Positions 20,036 to 28,270 are shown, counted from the stretch's first letter. The stretch: 64,000 nucleotides of DNA from an uncultured Clostridia bacterium (GCA_944368775.1 CALVXB010000008.1:33687-97686), one strand, 5' to 3'. Numbers and translations are program-made. The notes: generated by a model from the sequence alone, not told the origin.

Positions 20036-20482
20036 ATGCAAAAGATCGCGGTCAAGATCAAAAAACTCATGCCGGAGGCCAAGCTGCCCACCTACGGCAG
20101 CGCCTGCGCGGCGGGCGCGGACCTGTATGTGTGCAGCGACCACGCCGTGCGCATCGGCCCGCGCGAGACGGCCGTCATCCACACCGGCCTCGCCTGCGAG
20201 ATCCCCGCAGGGTACGTCGGGCTCATCTGCGCGCGCAGCGGGCTGGCGAGCAAAAAGGGCCTCGCGCCCGCCAACAAAGTGGGTGTCATCGACAGCGACT
20301 ACCGCGGCGAGCTGCGCGTCGCGCTGCACAACCACTCCAAATACGAGCAGAACATCGAGCCGGGCGAGCGTGTGGCGCAGCTGCTCATCCTCCCGTACTT
20401 TGCGGCGGAATTCGAGGAGACGGAAACCCTGTCCGATACCGACCGCGGTGAGGGCGGGTTCGGCTCCACCGGCCGCGCATAG
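20036..20482 (+). CDS. dut: dUTP diphosphatase
   Basis: Trimeric dUTPase: dUTP to dUMP plus PPi, keeping uracil out of DNA and supplying dTMP synthesis. 148 residues with the five family motifs: AAGADLYV, ARSGLASKKG, GVIDSDYRGE, GERVAQLLI and the C-terminal GGFGSTGR. AAGGGGA lies upstream. It is 49 bases downstream of nrdG and probably co-transcribed with it, fitting a dNTP-supply operon. Confidence 0.97.
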   Translation: MQKIAVKIKKLMPEAKLPTYGSACAAGADLYVCSDHAVRIGPRETAVIHTGLACEIPAGYVGLICARSGLASKKGLAPANKVGVIDSDYRGELRVALHNHSKYEQNIEPGERVAQLLILPYFAAEFEETETLSDTDRGEGGFGSTGRA

Positions 20483-20556
20483 GCGGCGCAAAACGGCCAA
20501 ACGCTCCCCGCGCGGGGGCTCGGCATAGAGAATAAAATTCAAAAAAGGAGAAGGAC

Positions 20557-20715
20557 ATGGCAAAGTACGTTTGCAGCGTTTGCGGCTACGAGTATGACGA
20601 GGCTACGGGCGACCCCGACAACGGCATCGCCCCCGGCACCAAGTGGGAAGACATTCCCGAAGATTTTACCTGCCCGCTCTGCGGCGTGGGCAAAGATCAG
20701 TTTGAAGAAGCGTAA
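20557..20715 (+). CDS. Rubredoxin
   Basis: 52-residue Fe(Cys)4 electron carrier. The iron ligands are C6-S-V-C9 and C39-P-L-C42, each followed by Gly. The core [14 protein letters not shown] and [12 protein letters not shown] are standard. AAAAAAGGAG lies ten bases upstream. It points to an anaerobe that detoxifies oxygen or peroxide through rubrerythrin or flavodiiron partners, which are not in the window. It sits at the end of the nrdG-dut run, before a terminator. Confidence 0.96.
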   Translation: MAKYVCSVCGYEYDEATGDPDNGIAPGTKWEDIPEDFTCPLCGVGKDQFEEA

Positions 20716-20722
20716 GAGGCGC

Positions 20723-20750
20723 GGGGCGATTTTTTTCAAAAAATCGCCCC
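20723..20750 (+). terminator. Hairpin after rubredoxin
   Basis: GGGGCGATTTTTT pairs with AAAAAATCGCCCC (13-bp stem). T-rich but broken sequence (CGTTTCGTTT) follows. Confidence 0.75.
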
Positions 20751-20758
20751 CGTTTCGT

Positions 20759-20787
20759 TTGACAAACGCCGCGGGGCGTGGTATAGT
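20759..20787 (+). promoter_or_regulatory. Promoter of the trpXYZ-type transporter
   Basis: TTGACA (20759-20764), 17 bases, TATAGT (20782-20787). It leads into a leader of about 330 bases. Confidence 0.93.
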
Positions 20788-20799
20788 ATAAGAAATTTA

Positions 20800-21076
20800 T
20801 ACAAACCGATGAGGCAGAAGAGTAACGCATCTTCGCAATTTTCAGAGAGCTTTTGGTTGGTGAAAAAAAGCAGTTGCCGATGCGCGAATGGGCTGCCGAG
20901 GGCATCTTCGAGCCTGCTTTGCAGGGGTAGCGGATGACGCGGCTCTCGCGTTACAGGGAGGGGATATAACCTTTTTCGCAAAAAAGGCGTATCTGCAACG
21001 AGGCGGCAGCTTTTTTGCCGTGAATTCGGGTGGCAACACGGTTCATTCGTCCCGAGAATGAGCCGTGTTTTTTTAT
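20800..21076 (+). promoter_or_regulatory. T-box leader with UGG (tryptophan) specifier
   Basis: Stem I can be drawn by hand. GGCAG (20813-20817) pairs with CTGCC (20893-20897). The loop-E half AGTA (20821-20824) faces GAA (20886-20888). GCATC pairs with GATGC. The AG bulge (CAGAGAGC) and GGTTGGTG apical element follow in order. The codon after GAA is TGG (20889-20891), then a purine before the base helix, as expected for a specifier. The T-box GGGTGGCAACACGG (21028-21041) overlaps a terminator arm. Uncharged tRNA-Trp would favour antitermination and expression of the downstream transporter. The specifier could shift by one base (GGG, Gly), but TGG fits best. Confidence 0.88.
21035..21074 (+). 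terminator. T-box-controlled terminator
   Basis: The AACACGGTTCATTC arm pairs with GAGAATGAGCCGTGTT (loop GTCCC), followed by a run of T's. The competing antiterminator uses the T-box bases on the 5' side. Confidence 0.92.
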
Positions 21077-21125
21077 TTGCCCGCGCCTTCGGGCGCAAAT
21101 TTCGTCTCCAAAGGAGGAACTTACC

Positions 21126-22109
21126 ATGAAAAAGTTTTTGGCGGTCGCGCTCTCCGTCTTCCTGCTGTGCGTCGGTGTCTTCGCATTTTCGGCTTGCGAC
21201 GCGCGCATACAGGTCAGCGTGCTGCAGTTTGCGCAGCACGGGTCCCTCGACAACTGCTACGAGGGCATCATAGAGGGGCTCGCCGAGCGCGGCTATACCG
21301 AAGAAAACACCAACATCACCCGCCACGTCGCCAACAGCAACTCTTCCGAAAACATGACGGCGGCAGAAAATATCATCAACAGCATGCCCTCCGTCGCCGT
21401 CGGCATCGCGACGCCTTCCGCCTATGCGCTCGCAAACTTTGCGGGCGGCGACGTGCCCGTCGTGTTCACCGCCGTCTCCGATCCCACCGCCGAGGACGCC
21501 GATTTCAGAGAATTTGAAAACGTGACCGGCTCCTCCGACCGCCTGCCCGTGGCGCAGCAGCTGCAGCTCATCCGCGACTTTTTCGATGCGAACGGTGAGG
21601 AGGGGAGCGTGACGGTCGGCATCGTCTATACGCTGTCCGAGATGAACTCCGTCTCGCAGATCGCGCAGTTCGAGGAAGCGGCACCGGAATACGACGTCAC
21701 GATCGCGTCCAGGGGCATCAACGATGCGAGCGAGCTCTCTGCTGCGGTAGACGCGCTCATCGCGCAGGGCGTCGACTGCTTCAACAACCTGACGGACAAC
21801 ACCGTCGTGCAGAGCCTCAACATCCTGCTCGACCGTGCAGATGGCGTCAATATCCCCGTGTTCGGCAGCGAGATCGAGCAGGTAGAAAACGGCTGCGTCG
21901 CCAGCTGCTCGCTCGACTACGTCGAGCTGGGCCAGCAGACGGGCTACATGATCGCCGACATCCTCGAGGGCAAGGACCCGGACGACATCGCATACCTGTA
22001 TATCGAAGACGGCTACACGATCGACTACAATTCGGGCGTGCTCGAAGAGCTCGGCTTCACGATGCCCGCAGGCGAGGGTTACGAGTCTGCAAACGACGTA
22101 AACGCGTGA
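21126..22109 (+). CDS. trpX: TrpX-like substrate-binding lipoprotein of an ABC transporter
   Basis: 327-residue solute-binding protein of the COG2984 family. A signal peptide ends in a lipobox (FSAC, lipid-modified C24). The mature part has two alpha/beta lobes; VSVLQFAQHGSLDNCYEGIIEGLAERG is the family's opening, shown here without further sequence. AAAGGAGG lies 9 bases before the ATG. Together with the next two genes it forms a complete importer. The UGG T-box makes tryptophan, or a precursor of it, the likely substrate, as in streptococcal trpXYZ. This is inferred from regulation, not from the binding site. Confidence 0.85.
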   Translation: MKKFLAVALSVFLLCVGVFAFSACDARIQVSVLQFAQHGSLDNCYEGIIEGLAERGYTEENTNITRHVANSNSSENMTAAENIINSMPSVAVGIATPSAYALANFAGGDVPVVFTAVSDPTAEDADFREFENVTGSSDRLPVAQQLQLIRDFFDANGEEGSVTVGIVYTLSEMNSVSQIAQFEEAAPEYDVTIASRGINDASELSAAVDALIAQGVDCFNNLTDNTVVQSLNILLDRADGVNIPVFGSEIEQVENGCVASCSLDYVELGQQTGYMIADILEGKDPDDIAYLYIEDGYTIDYNSGVLEELGFTMPAGEGYESANDVNA

Positions 22110-22122
22110 CCGGGAGGCCGTC

Positions 22123-23046
22123 ATGTACTTTTTCAACCAAATGAGCACCATCCTGCAGATGGGCTTCATCTATGCCATCGTCGCGCTGGGCGTCTATATC
22201 ACCTATAAGATCCTCGACTTCCCCGACCTGTCGGTAGACGGCACCTTCCCCCTCGGCGGGGTGGTCTTCTCCGTCCTGCTGACGGCGGGCTGCCCGTGGC
22301 CGGTCGCCATGCTCGTCTCTTTTGCGGCGGGCTGCGCGGCGGGGCTGGTGACGGGCGTGCTGCACGTCAAGCTCAAGATCAACGGGCTGCTTTCGGGCAT
22401 CATCACCATGACGGCGTTGGTCTCCGTCAACCTGCTCATCGCGGGCGGGCCGCAGATCTCCTTTTCGCAGCTGACGACGCTGCTCAACAACGGCTTCCTC
22501 GACGGATTGCCCCGCCTCGCAGAAAATTATGTGCAGGTGCTGTTCATTCTGCTCATCGTCGCCCTCTGCAAGGTGCTGCTCGACCTCTTCTTAAAGACGA
22601 AGAGCGGCTTTTTGCTGCGCGCCACCGGCGACAACCCGCAGATGGTCACCCAGCTTGGCAAAAATATCGACAACTACAAGATGCTCGGCCTTTCGCTCGC
22701 CAACGGGCTGGTCGCGCTGGCGGGCAGCCTGTACTGCCAGTACAGCGCCTCGTACAGCTCCAATATGGGCACGGGCACCGTCGTCATCGCCCTCGCCTGC
22801 GTCATCATCGGCTGCGTCATCGCCAAGCACATCCGCGTCATGAAGGACACGACGGGCGTCGTCATCGGCGCGCTCATCTACTACGCCATCCTCTCCGTCG
22901 CCATGCTGCTGTTGGGCAGCGACTACACGCGCCTGATCGTCGCCGTGCTCTTCGTGCTCGTGCTCGTGTTCGATTCCGGCCTCATCGGCAGGGCGGTCAA
23001 AAAATTGTTCCGCAAAAAAAAGGAGGGCGGCGATGTTACAGCTTAA
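22123..23046 (+). CDS. trpY: TrpY-like ABC transporter permease
   Basis: 307-residue integral membrane protein with about eight to nine hydrophobic segments, COG4120 family (branched-chain-permease-like fold). FPDLSVDGTFPLGG near the N-terminus and GFLLRATGDNPQM in the middle are family landmarks. It follows the binding protein after 13 bases and overlaps the ATPase start by 14 bases, so the three are translationally coupled. It forms the membrane channel of the putative tryptophan importer. Confidence 0.87.
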   Translation: MYFFNQMSTILQMGFIYAIVALGVYITYKILDFPDLSVDGTFPLGGVVFSVLLTAGCPWPVAMLVSFAAGCAAGLVTGVLHVKLKINGLLSGIITMTALVSVNLLIAGGPQISFSQLTTLLNNGFLDGLPRLAENYVQVLFILLIVALCKVLLDLFLKTKSGFLLRATGDNPQMVTQLGKNIDNYKMLGLSLANGLVALAGSLYCQYSASYSSNMGTGTVVIALACVIIGCVIAKHIRVMKDTTGVVIGALIYYAILSVAMLLLGSDYTRLIVAVLFVLVLVFDSGLIGRAVKKLFRKKKEGGDVTA

Positions 23047-23806
23047 AGGCATCCGCAAGGTATTCAACAAGGGCACGCCGGACGAGTCTGTGCTCTTCGA
23101 TAACTTCAACTTTTCGGTGGAGGAGGGTGAATTTGTCTCCATCGTCGGGTCCAACGGCTCGGGCAAGACGACCCTCTTGAACCTCATCGCGGGTAATATG
23201 CAGCCGGAAGCGGGGCGCATCCTGCTGCGCGGCGAGGACATCACCTCTCAAAAAGAATTTGTGCGCGCCCGCCGCATCGGCCGCGTCTTTCAGGACCCCG
23301 CCCTCGGCGCGGCGGGGCACATGACCATCGCCGAAAACCTCGCCATCGCCGAAAACAAGGGCAAACCGTACGGCCTTGCGGCGGGGCTCAATAAAAGGCG
23401 CATCGCCGCCTACCGCGACATGCTCCACCCCCTCGGGCTGGGGCTGGAAGAGCGCATGAACGTCCCCGTCCGCGCCCTCTCGGGCGGACAGCGGCAGGTG
23501 CTCGCCCTGCTGATGGCGACCATGACCCCCCTCGACGTGCTGCTGCTCGACGAGCACACCGCCGCCCTCGACCCCAAGACGGCCGAGCAGACCATGCTGC
23601 TGACCGACCGCATCGTGCGCGAGAAGAAGCTGACCGCGCTGATGGTCACCCACAACCTGCGCTTTGCCGAGCGGTACGGCACCCGCCTGTGCATGTTCGA
23701 CAAGGGCCGCGTCGTCCTCGACGCGGCGGGGGAGAGCAAGGCCGCGCAAAAGGTAGACGACCTGCTCGCCCTCTTCAACGAAATCTCCATCGAGTGCGGC
23801 AACTGA
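23033..23806 (+). CDS. trpZ: TrpZ-like ABC transporter ATP-binding protein
   Basis: 257-residue ATPase of the COG1101 type. Walker A is GSNGSGKTT, the Q-loop region is VFQDPALGAAGHMTIAENL, the signature is LSGGQRQV and Walker B is VLLLDEHTAALD, followed by the H-loop VTHN. It energises import with the two genes upstream. A strong terminator follows 24 bases after the stop, closing the T-box operon. Confidence 0.9.
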   Translation: MLQLKGIRKVFNKGTPDESVLFDNFNFSVEEGEFVSIVGSNGSGKTTLLNLIAGNMQPEAGRILLRGEDITSQKEFVRARRIGRVFQDPALGAAGHMTIAENLAIAENKGKPYGLAAGLNKRRIAAYRDMLHPLGLGLEERMNVPVRALSGGQRQVLALLMATMTPLDVLLLDEHTAALDPKTAEQTMLLTDRIVREKKLTALMVTHNLRFAERYGTRLCMFDKGRVVLDAAGESKAAQKVDDLLALFNEISIECGN

Positions 23807-23829
23807 CCGCCTCGGCAAAACAAGACAGG

Positions 23830-23867
23830 CGCGGCGCGCCCCGCAAGGGGCGCGCCGCGTATTTTTT
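23830..23867 (+). terminator. Terminator of the trpXYZ operon
   Basis: A 13-bp perfect stem (23830-23842 with 23847-23859, GCAA tetraloop) is followed by TATTTTTTG. Confidence 0.95.
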
Positions 23868-23920
23868 GCGCCGACCGCGCCGCTTTTGCGCGTTCTTGCG
23901 CGCGGGCGGGCGCGAACGGT

Positions 23921-23949
23921 TTTACTTTTTTGCGCCGTTGTGGTATAAT
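23921..23949 (+). promoter_or_regulatory. Promoter of the cytidylate-kinase-like gene
   Basis: TTTACT (23921-23926), 17 bases, TATAAT (23944-23949) with a TGG extended -10. Confidence 0.88.
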
Positions 23950-23984
23950 AGCCGCGTATTTTTTCAGGAAAGTGAGGAAGAACC

Positions 23985-24791
23985 ATGCAAAAGGTCAAAA
24001 TTTCGCTCGCGGGCGATCTGGGCAGCGGCAAATCTACCGTCGGCAAGATCCTCGCCAAAAAGTTGGGCGCAGAGGTGTACTCGACGGGCACCATCCAGCG
24101 GCGCATCGCCGAAGAGATGGGCATGACCACCCTGCAGCTCAACCAATACATGGAGACGCACCCCGAGATCGACGGCAAGATCGACGACGGCCTGCGCGCC
24201 CTCGAAGGGGAGGACGCCCGCCTCGTCATCGATTCGCGCATGGCGTGGCACTTCGTGCCCTCCTCCTTCGCCGTGTACATGGCGGCGGACGCCTACGTCT
24301 CGGCCGAGCGCATCCTCAAGGCCGGCCGCTCGAGCGAGCCCTTCACCTCCGTCGAGGAGGCGGTGCGCTCCATCGCCGACCGCCGCGCCAGCGAGATGCG
24401 CCGCTACGGGCAGCTGTACGGCGTCAACATCAAAGATTTAGAAAATTACGACTACGTCGTCGATACTTCCTACGTCTCCCCCGAAACGGTGGCGGCGCAC
24501 ATCCTCGCGCACTTTCAGATGGCGCAAAAGGGGCGGCCCTTCGCCCGCTACGAGCTGTGCGCTTCTCGCCTGCTGCCCGCCGCCGATATGCGGGAAGAGG
24601 GCGACCCCGCCTTTTTTGAACGGGAGGGGAAGTACTACATCGCGCGCGGCGCGGCCTCTCTCGCGCAGCAGATGCGGGCGGGCAAACAGCTGCTCGCGCT
24701 GACGCGCGCGGAAGAAGGGGAGCCGGGCTCGGCAGAGCAGCTCGCCGCGTGGGAGGCGCGCACGGGCGTGCGCGTCGCGCGCCGTGGCTGA
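23985..24791 (+). CDS. Cytidylate-kinase-like P-loop protein with C-terminal extension
   Basis: 268 residues. The first 185 look like the archaeal-type CMP kinase family (COG1102): GDLGSGKSTVGKILAKKLG (P-loop), STGTIQRRIAEEMGM, VIDSRMAWHFVPSSFAVYM, RRASEMRRY lid and DYVVDTSYVSPE. It may phosphorylate (d)CMP, but could be another small-molecule kinase. The last 85 residues are an extra domain I do not recognise. The next gene starts inside this one (8-base overlap), so the two are co-translated. AGTGAGGAAG lies before the ATG. Confidence 0.75.
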   Translation: MQKVKISLAGDLGSGKSTVGKILAKKLGAEVYSTGTIQRRIAEEMGMTTLQLNQYMETHPEIDGKIDDGLRALEGEDARLVIDSRMAWHFVPSSFAVYMAADAYVSAERILKAGRSSEPFTSVEEAVRSIADRRASEMRRYGQLYGVNIKDLENYDYVVDTSYVSPETVAAHILAHFQMAQKGRPFARYELCASRLLPAADMREEGDPAFFEREGKYYIARGAASLAQQMRAGKQLLALTRAEEGEPGSAEQLAAWEARTGVRVARRG

Positions 24792-25656
24792 GCTTTCCCG
24801 CCGCGGCGAGATCGAGCGCGCCATCATCACGTCCTGCCGCAAGGGCATCTGGAGCCGCTTCGTCAAGGGGGTCAAAGAGTACGCCCTCGTCGAGGAGGGG
24901 GATGAGATCGCCGTCTGCATTTCGGGCGGAAAGGACTCGATGTTGCTCGCCAAGTGCATGCAAGAGCTGCAGCGGCACGGCGAGGCGCGCTTCGGGCTGC
25001 ACTTTTTGACGATGGACCCCGGCTACGCCCCCGCCAACCGCGCCCTCATCGAGGAAAACGCGCAGCTTTTGGGCATCCCGCTGCACATCTTCTCCGCGCC
25101 CGTATTCGACGCCGTATTTTCTATCCCGCAAAACCCCTGCTATATGTGCGCGCGCATGCGGCGGGGCTACCTGTATAAAGAGGCCAAAAAGCTGGGCTGC
25201 AACAAGATCGCCCTCGGCCACCACTTCGACGACGTCATCGAGACCATCCTCATGAGCATGCTGTACAGCGCGCAGATGCAGAGCATGCCCCCCAAGCTGT
25301 GGAGCACCAATCACCCGGGCATGCAGCTCATCCGCCCGCTGTACTATGTGCGCGAGCAGGACATCATCCGCTGGCAGCAGCGGTGCGAACTGCGCTTTCT
25401 GCGCTGCGCCTGCCGCTTCACCGAGGGCACGGAGAGCGGCGAGCAAGACTCCAAGAGGCAGGAGGTCAAGCGGCTGATCGCCTCCCTCAGAGAGAGCAAC
25501 CCGTACGCCGACATCAACATCTTCCGCAGCGCCTACAACGTGCACGTCGATACCCTCATCGAGTACGACTCGCGCGGCGTGCGCTACCCCTTTTTGCAGC
25601 GCTTCGCCGCAAAGGCGCCCTCTCCTTCGCAGGGGGAAGAGCCCGCAGAGAGCTGA
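24784..25656 (+). CDS. TtcA-like tRNA thiolation protein (PP-loop ATPase)
   Basis: 290 residues. The PP-loop ISGGKDSMLLAK adenylates the target base. CYMCARMRRG holds the CxxC pair and GHHFDDVIETILM is the second family motif. In TtcA the CxxC pairs and a [4Fe-4S] cluster insert sulfur at C32 of tRNA. A third Cys-containing segment (LRCACRFTEG) is present. The start is GTG at 24784, overlapping the upstream kinase-like gene. Whether the target is C32 or another position is not decided by sequence. Confidence 0.82.
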   Translation: MAELSRRGEIERAIITSCRKGIWSRFVKGVKEYALVEEGDEIAVCISGGKDSMLLAKCMQELQRHGEARFGLHFLTMDPGYAPANRALIEENAQLLGIPLHIFSAPVFDAVFSIPQNPCYMCARMRRGYLYKEAKKLGCNKIALGHHFDDVIETILMSMLYSAQMQSMPPKLWSTNHPGMQLIRPLYYVREQDIIRWQQRCELRFLRCACRFTEGTESGEQDSKRQEVKRLIASLRESNPYADINIFRSAYNVHVDTLIEYDSRGVRYPFLQRFAAKAPSPSQGEEPAES

Positions 25657-25712
25657 ATCGCAGCCCTCGCGCGCCGACCGCGGCGCGCCCTGCAAAAAAA
25701 GAATAACAAAAG

Positions 25713-25745
25713 GGCGGCTCCCCGCGTACGCGAGGAGCCGCCTTT
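25713..25745. terminator. Hairpin between ttcA-like gene and rRNA methyltransferase gene
   Basis: GGCGGCTCC-CGCG pairs with CGCG-GGAGCCGCC (12-bp stem with one mismatch), then TTT. It lies between convergent genes and is continuous with the 36-bp repeat. Confidence 0.65.
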
Positions 25746-25820
25746 GCCATTGCCCCGCCGCAGGTGCGGGGAGCCGCCTTTGCCATTGCCCCGCCGCAGG
25801 TGCGGGGAGCCGACTTTGCC
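25735..25820. repeat. 36-bp direct repeat, two full copies and a partial third
   Basis: Copies start at 25735, 25771 and 25807. Each begins GAGCCG(C/A)CTTTGCC and contains a CCCCGC...GTGCGGGG hairpin. There is no variable spacer between copies. Confidence 0.95.
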
Positions 25821-25832
25821 GGTTGCGGGCGG

Positions 25833-26684
25833 TCATTTTTGGGGATAGCGGTGCAAAAACTTGTTTTTGCGCACCGCCTCGTAGGCGAGCACCGTCGCGG
25901 CGACGCCGACGTTGAGGGAGTCGCAGCTGCCCTCCATCGGGATGGCGATCATGCGGTAGTCTCCCTCGTACCACGCGCGCGAGATGCCGTACCGCTCGCT
26001 GCCCATCACCAGCGCCGTCTTCACGCCGAACGGCTCGTCGAAGTAGTACCGCTCGGCGCGGGTGTCGGCGAGGTACACGGCAAACCCGTGCCCTTCCAGC
26101 CACGCGCGGCAGGCGGCGACGCTTTCAAATTCAAAAAAAGGAACGGACAGCACCGCGCCCTGGCTGCCCTTGATGAGTTTTGGGTGGGTCATGCGCGCCT
26201 TGCGGTTGCACAAAAACACGCCGTCTACCCCCGCGCCGTCCGCCATGCGCAGCATGGTGCCGACATTGCCGGGGATCTCGATGCCGTCCAAAACGAGCAG
26301 CACCGCGTCCTTGCCGGGCGCAAAGGCGGCTATATCGTGCCGCGGCAGCCCCGCCAACGCGAGCAGCCCGTCCGGCTGGCCGCGCTCGGAGATCTTTTCA
26401 AAGGTCTTTGCCGATACGGTGAAGCGCTCGTCCGTGCGCGCGGCGAGCTTGTCTGCCAGGGCCGCCGCCTCGGGCGTGCGGATGTGCTCGGGGCAGAGGA
26501 TGAGGCAGTCGATGGGGGCGTCAAACTTTTCGCAGAGGGAGAGGATCCAGATGCCCTCGGCGACGAACAGCTTGTGCGGGTTGGGCTTGGTGTTGGAGAG
26601 GATCGCCCGCACCTGTTTGATCTTGGGGTTTTGCTCGCCGATCGCCTGCCATTCGCGGGCGGCGAGTACGTCTTGGATGTTCAT
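25833..26684 (-). CDS. SpoU-family RNA 2'-O-ribose methyltransferase (RlmB/TrmH-like)
   Basis: 283 residues. An N-terminal substrate-binding domain (KIKQVRAILSN, LFVAEGIWIL) is followed by the SPOUT knot. The three motifs are VLDGIEIPGNVGTMLRMAD, ALVMGSERYGIS and IPMEGSCDSLNVGVAATVLAYE. It uses SAM to methylate a ribose in 23S rRNA or tRNA; the exact site is unknown. It is transcribed toward the ttcA-like gene. The 350 bases upstream hold no gene (see the repeat entry). Confidence 0.9.
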   Translation of the reverse strand: MNIQDVLAAREWQAIGEQNPKIKQVRAILSNTKPNPHKLFVAEGIWILSLCEKFDAPIDCLILCPEHIRTPEAAALADKLAARTDERFTVSAKTFEKISERGQPDGLLALAGLPRHDIAAFAPGKDAVLLVLDGIEIPGNVGTMLRMADGAGVDGVFLCNRKARMTHPKLIKGSQGAVLSVPFFEFESVAACRAWLEGHGFAVYLADTRAERYYFDEPFGVKTALVMGSERYGISRAWYEGDYRMIAIPMEGSCDSLNVGVAATVLAYEAVRKNKFLHRYPQK

Positions 26685-26752
26685 ATGCGCACTCTAACAA
26701 ATTTTGCGCCGTTTGTCAAGCGTCTGCGCCGCCGTTTGAATGGCTACCCCCT

Positions 26753-26990
26753 TTGCCCCGCCCCGCCGCCCTTGCCGCGCCCCGCCCCGCCCCGTTGCCC
26801 TTTGCCCTGTCCGCCCCGCCCCGCCGCCCTTGCCGCGCCCCGCCCGTACGGGCGGGGCGCGGCGGTTTTTTCCGCCGCTCGCCCGTATTGCCCGCCGCTC
26901 GCCCGTATTGCCCGCCGCTCGCCCGTATTGCCCGCCCGCCCGCACGGGCGTTTCGTTTTTCGCCCCGCCGCCCGCACGGGCGGGCGGCGG
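26753..26990. repeat. Low-complexity C-rich tract with two kinds of direct repeat
   Basis: The gap 26685-27034 carries no convincing gene. A block of about 30 bases built on CCCCGCCGCCCTTGCCGCG occurs twice (about 26757 and 26815). A 20-bp unit, CCGCCGCTCGCCCGTATTGC, is repeated three times (26871-26930). Long open frames across it are products of the base bias. A TACAAT at 26997-27002 may be the -10 of the permease gene. Confidence 0.85.
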
Positions 26991-27034
26991 GGCGCATACA
27001 ATGGCAGTGGAACTCTTTTACGGCGGACGGAACC

Positions 27035-28195
27035 ATGACGGACATCGGAAACACGAAGTGCGCCGCGCGCGCCTGCTTTGCGGGCAGCGCGGTGCGGGCG
27101 GTCGCCGCCAACGTGAGCGCGCTGCTCTTTGCCCCCTTCGCGCGGCTGTACGGCTTTACGGCGGTGCAGTTGGGGCTGCTGGCGGCGGTCGGCTTTGCGG
27201 CGCAGATGGCGGCGGACGTCTTGCTCTTATTTTTGGCAGACCGCATCGGCTACCGCAAGATCGCCTGCGCGGCGGCCGCGCTCGCCTGCGCGGGGCTGCT
27301 CGTCTACGGCGCGGCCCCCCTGCGCCTGCGCGGCGGGGCGCTGTACGGCGCGCTCGCCGGGGCGAGCGCCCTCTTCGCCTTTGCGGCGGGCGCGCTCGAG
27401 GTGGTGCTCTCCAACGTTGCCGACGCCCTTCCGCCCTCGGGCGGCATCGGCGGGCTGCACGCGGCGTATGCGGGCGCGCAGGCGGCGCTCTGCCTGTTTT
27501 TGCTCGGTTGGTTCTGCTTTTTTGGGGTGAAGAGCTGGCCATACGCCGTTCTCGCGCTCGCGGCGCTCCCCGCCGTCGCCTTTGCCCTCCTGCTGCGCGC
27601 CCCGCTCCCGCATGCCGCGCGGGAAGCGCCCCCGCGGGCGGCCTTCAAACCCTTCTACATATGGGCGCTGTGCGCCATCTTTTTCGGCTACGGCGCGGAG
27701 GTGGTCATGAACCAATGGATCGCCGCCTTCGCGGCGCAGTCTGCGGGCACGGAGGCGGGCGGCCTGCTCGGCTGCGCCCTCTTCGCCCTCTGTTTGGGCG
27801 CGGGCGGATGGCTGTATGTGCGCCGCCGCCGCGCCTCGTACGCGCCCCTCGCCTTTGCCGCCCTCGCCGCCGCCGCGGCGTATGCCGCGGCGGCGCTGTC
27901 GGCAGATCTGCCCGCCCTCTTCTGCGCGGCGGCGTGCGGGCTGTTCGTCGGCTACCTCACGCCGGGCGCGGCGGAGGCGGCGAGCGGTTTTCTGCCCCGC
28001 ACAGGCGGCTGGATGCTCGCCTCCCTCGCCGTCGCGCAGGACGCCGGCGGCGCGGCGCTGCCCGCCCTCGCAGGCCTCATCGCGGGGGAGGGCTCGCTGC
28101 GCGCCTCCTTCCTGTTCCTCTCGGCGGCGCCCCTGCTTGCGGCGCTCTCGCTCGCGGCGATGGCGCGCATCCGCGCCCGTTCCCGCAGGCGCTGA
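27035..28195 (+). CDS. MFS-like membrane transporter of unknown substrate
   Basis: 386 residues, almost entirely hydrophobic, with 10-12 probable membrane helices. LADRIGYRKIACAAAAL near residue 70 resembles the MFS loop-2-3 motif (DRxGRR). The pattern of two six-helix halves with a charged central loop (REAPPRAAF) fits a sugar- or drug-type MFS protein. The start at ATG 27035 is chosen because the frame upstream lies in the C-rich repeat tract. Substrate unknown. It is very Ala-rich. Confidence 0.7.
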   Translation: MTDIGNTKCAARACFAGSAVRAVAANVSALLFAPFARLYGFTAVQLGLLAAVGFAAQMAADVLLLFLADRIGYRKIACAAAALACAGLLVYGAAPLRLRGGALYGALAGASALFAFAAGALEVVLSNVADALPPSGGIGGLHAAYAGAQAALCLFLLGWFCFFGVKSWPYAVLALAALPAVAFALLLRAPLPHAAREAPPRAAFKPFYIWALCAIFFGYGAEVVMNQWIAAFAAQSAGTEAGGLLGCALFALCLGAGGWLYVRRRRASYAPLAFAALAAAAAYAAAALSADLPALFCAAACGLFVGYLTPGAAEAASGFLPRTGGWMLASLAVAQDAGGAALPALAGLIAGEGSLRASFLFLSAAPLLAALSLAAMARIRARSRRR

Positions 28196-28261
28196 GCGGG
28201 TGTCGATTTTGCGAAAAATCGCCCCGCAGCCCCTTTTTTGATGGTGAAACGCGCGCCGATG

Positions 28262-28270
28262 TGGTATAAT
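28262..28270 (+). promoter_or_regulatory. Extended -10 element before the flippase-like gene
   Basis: TGGTATAAT with no good -35 at 16-18 bases. A weak hairpin with a T-run (28203-28239) lies just upstream and could end the permease transcript. Confidence 0.55.

Noticed and set aside
25735..25820. Possible CRISPR array from regularly spaced 36-bp repeats
   Set aside because: The repeats abut with no spacers, only two full copies exist and no cas genes are present.
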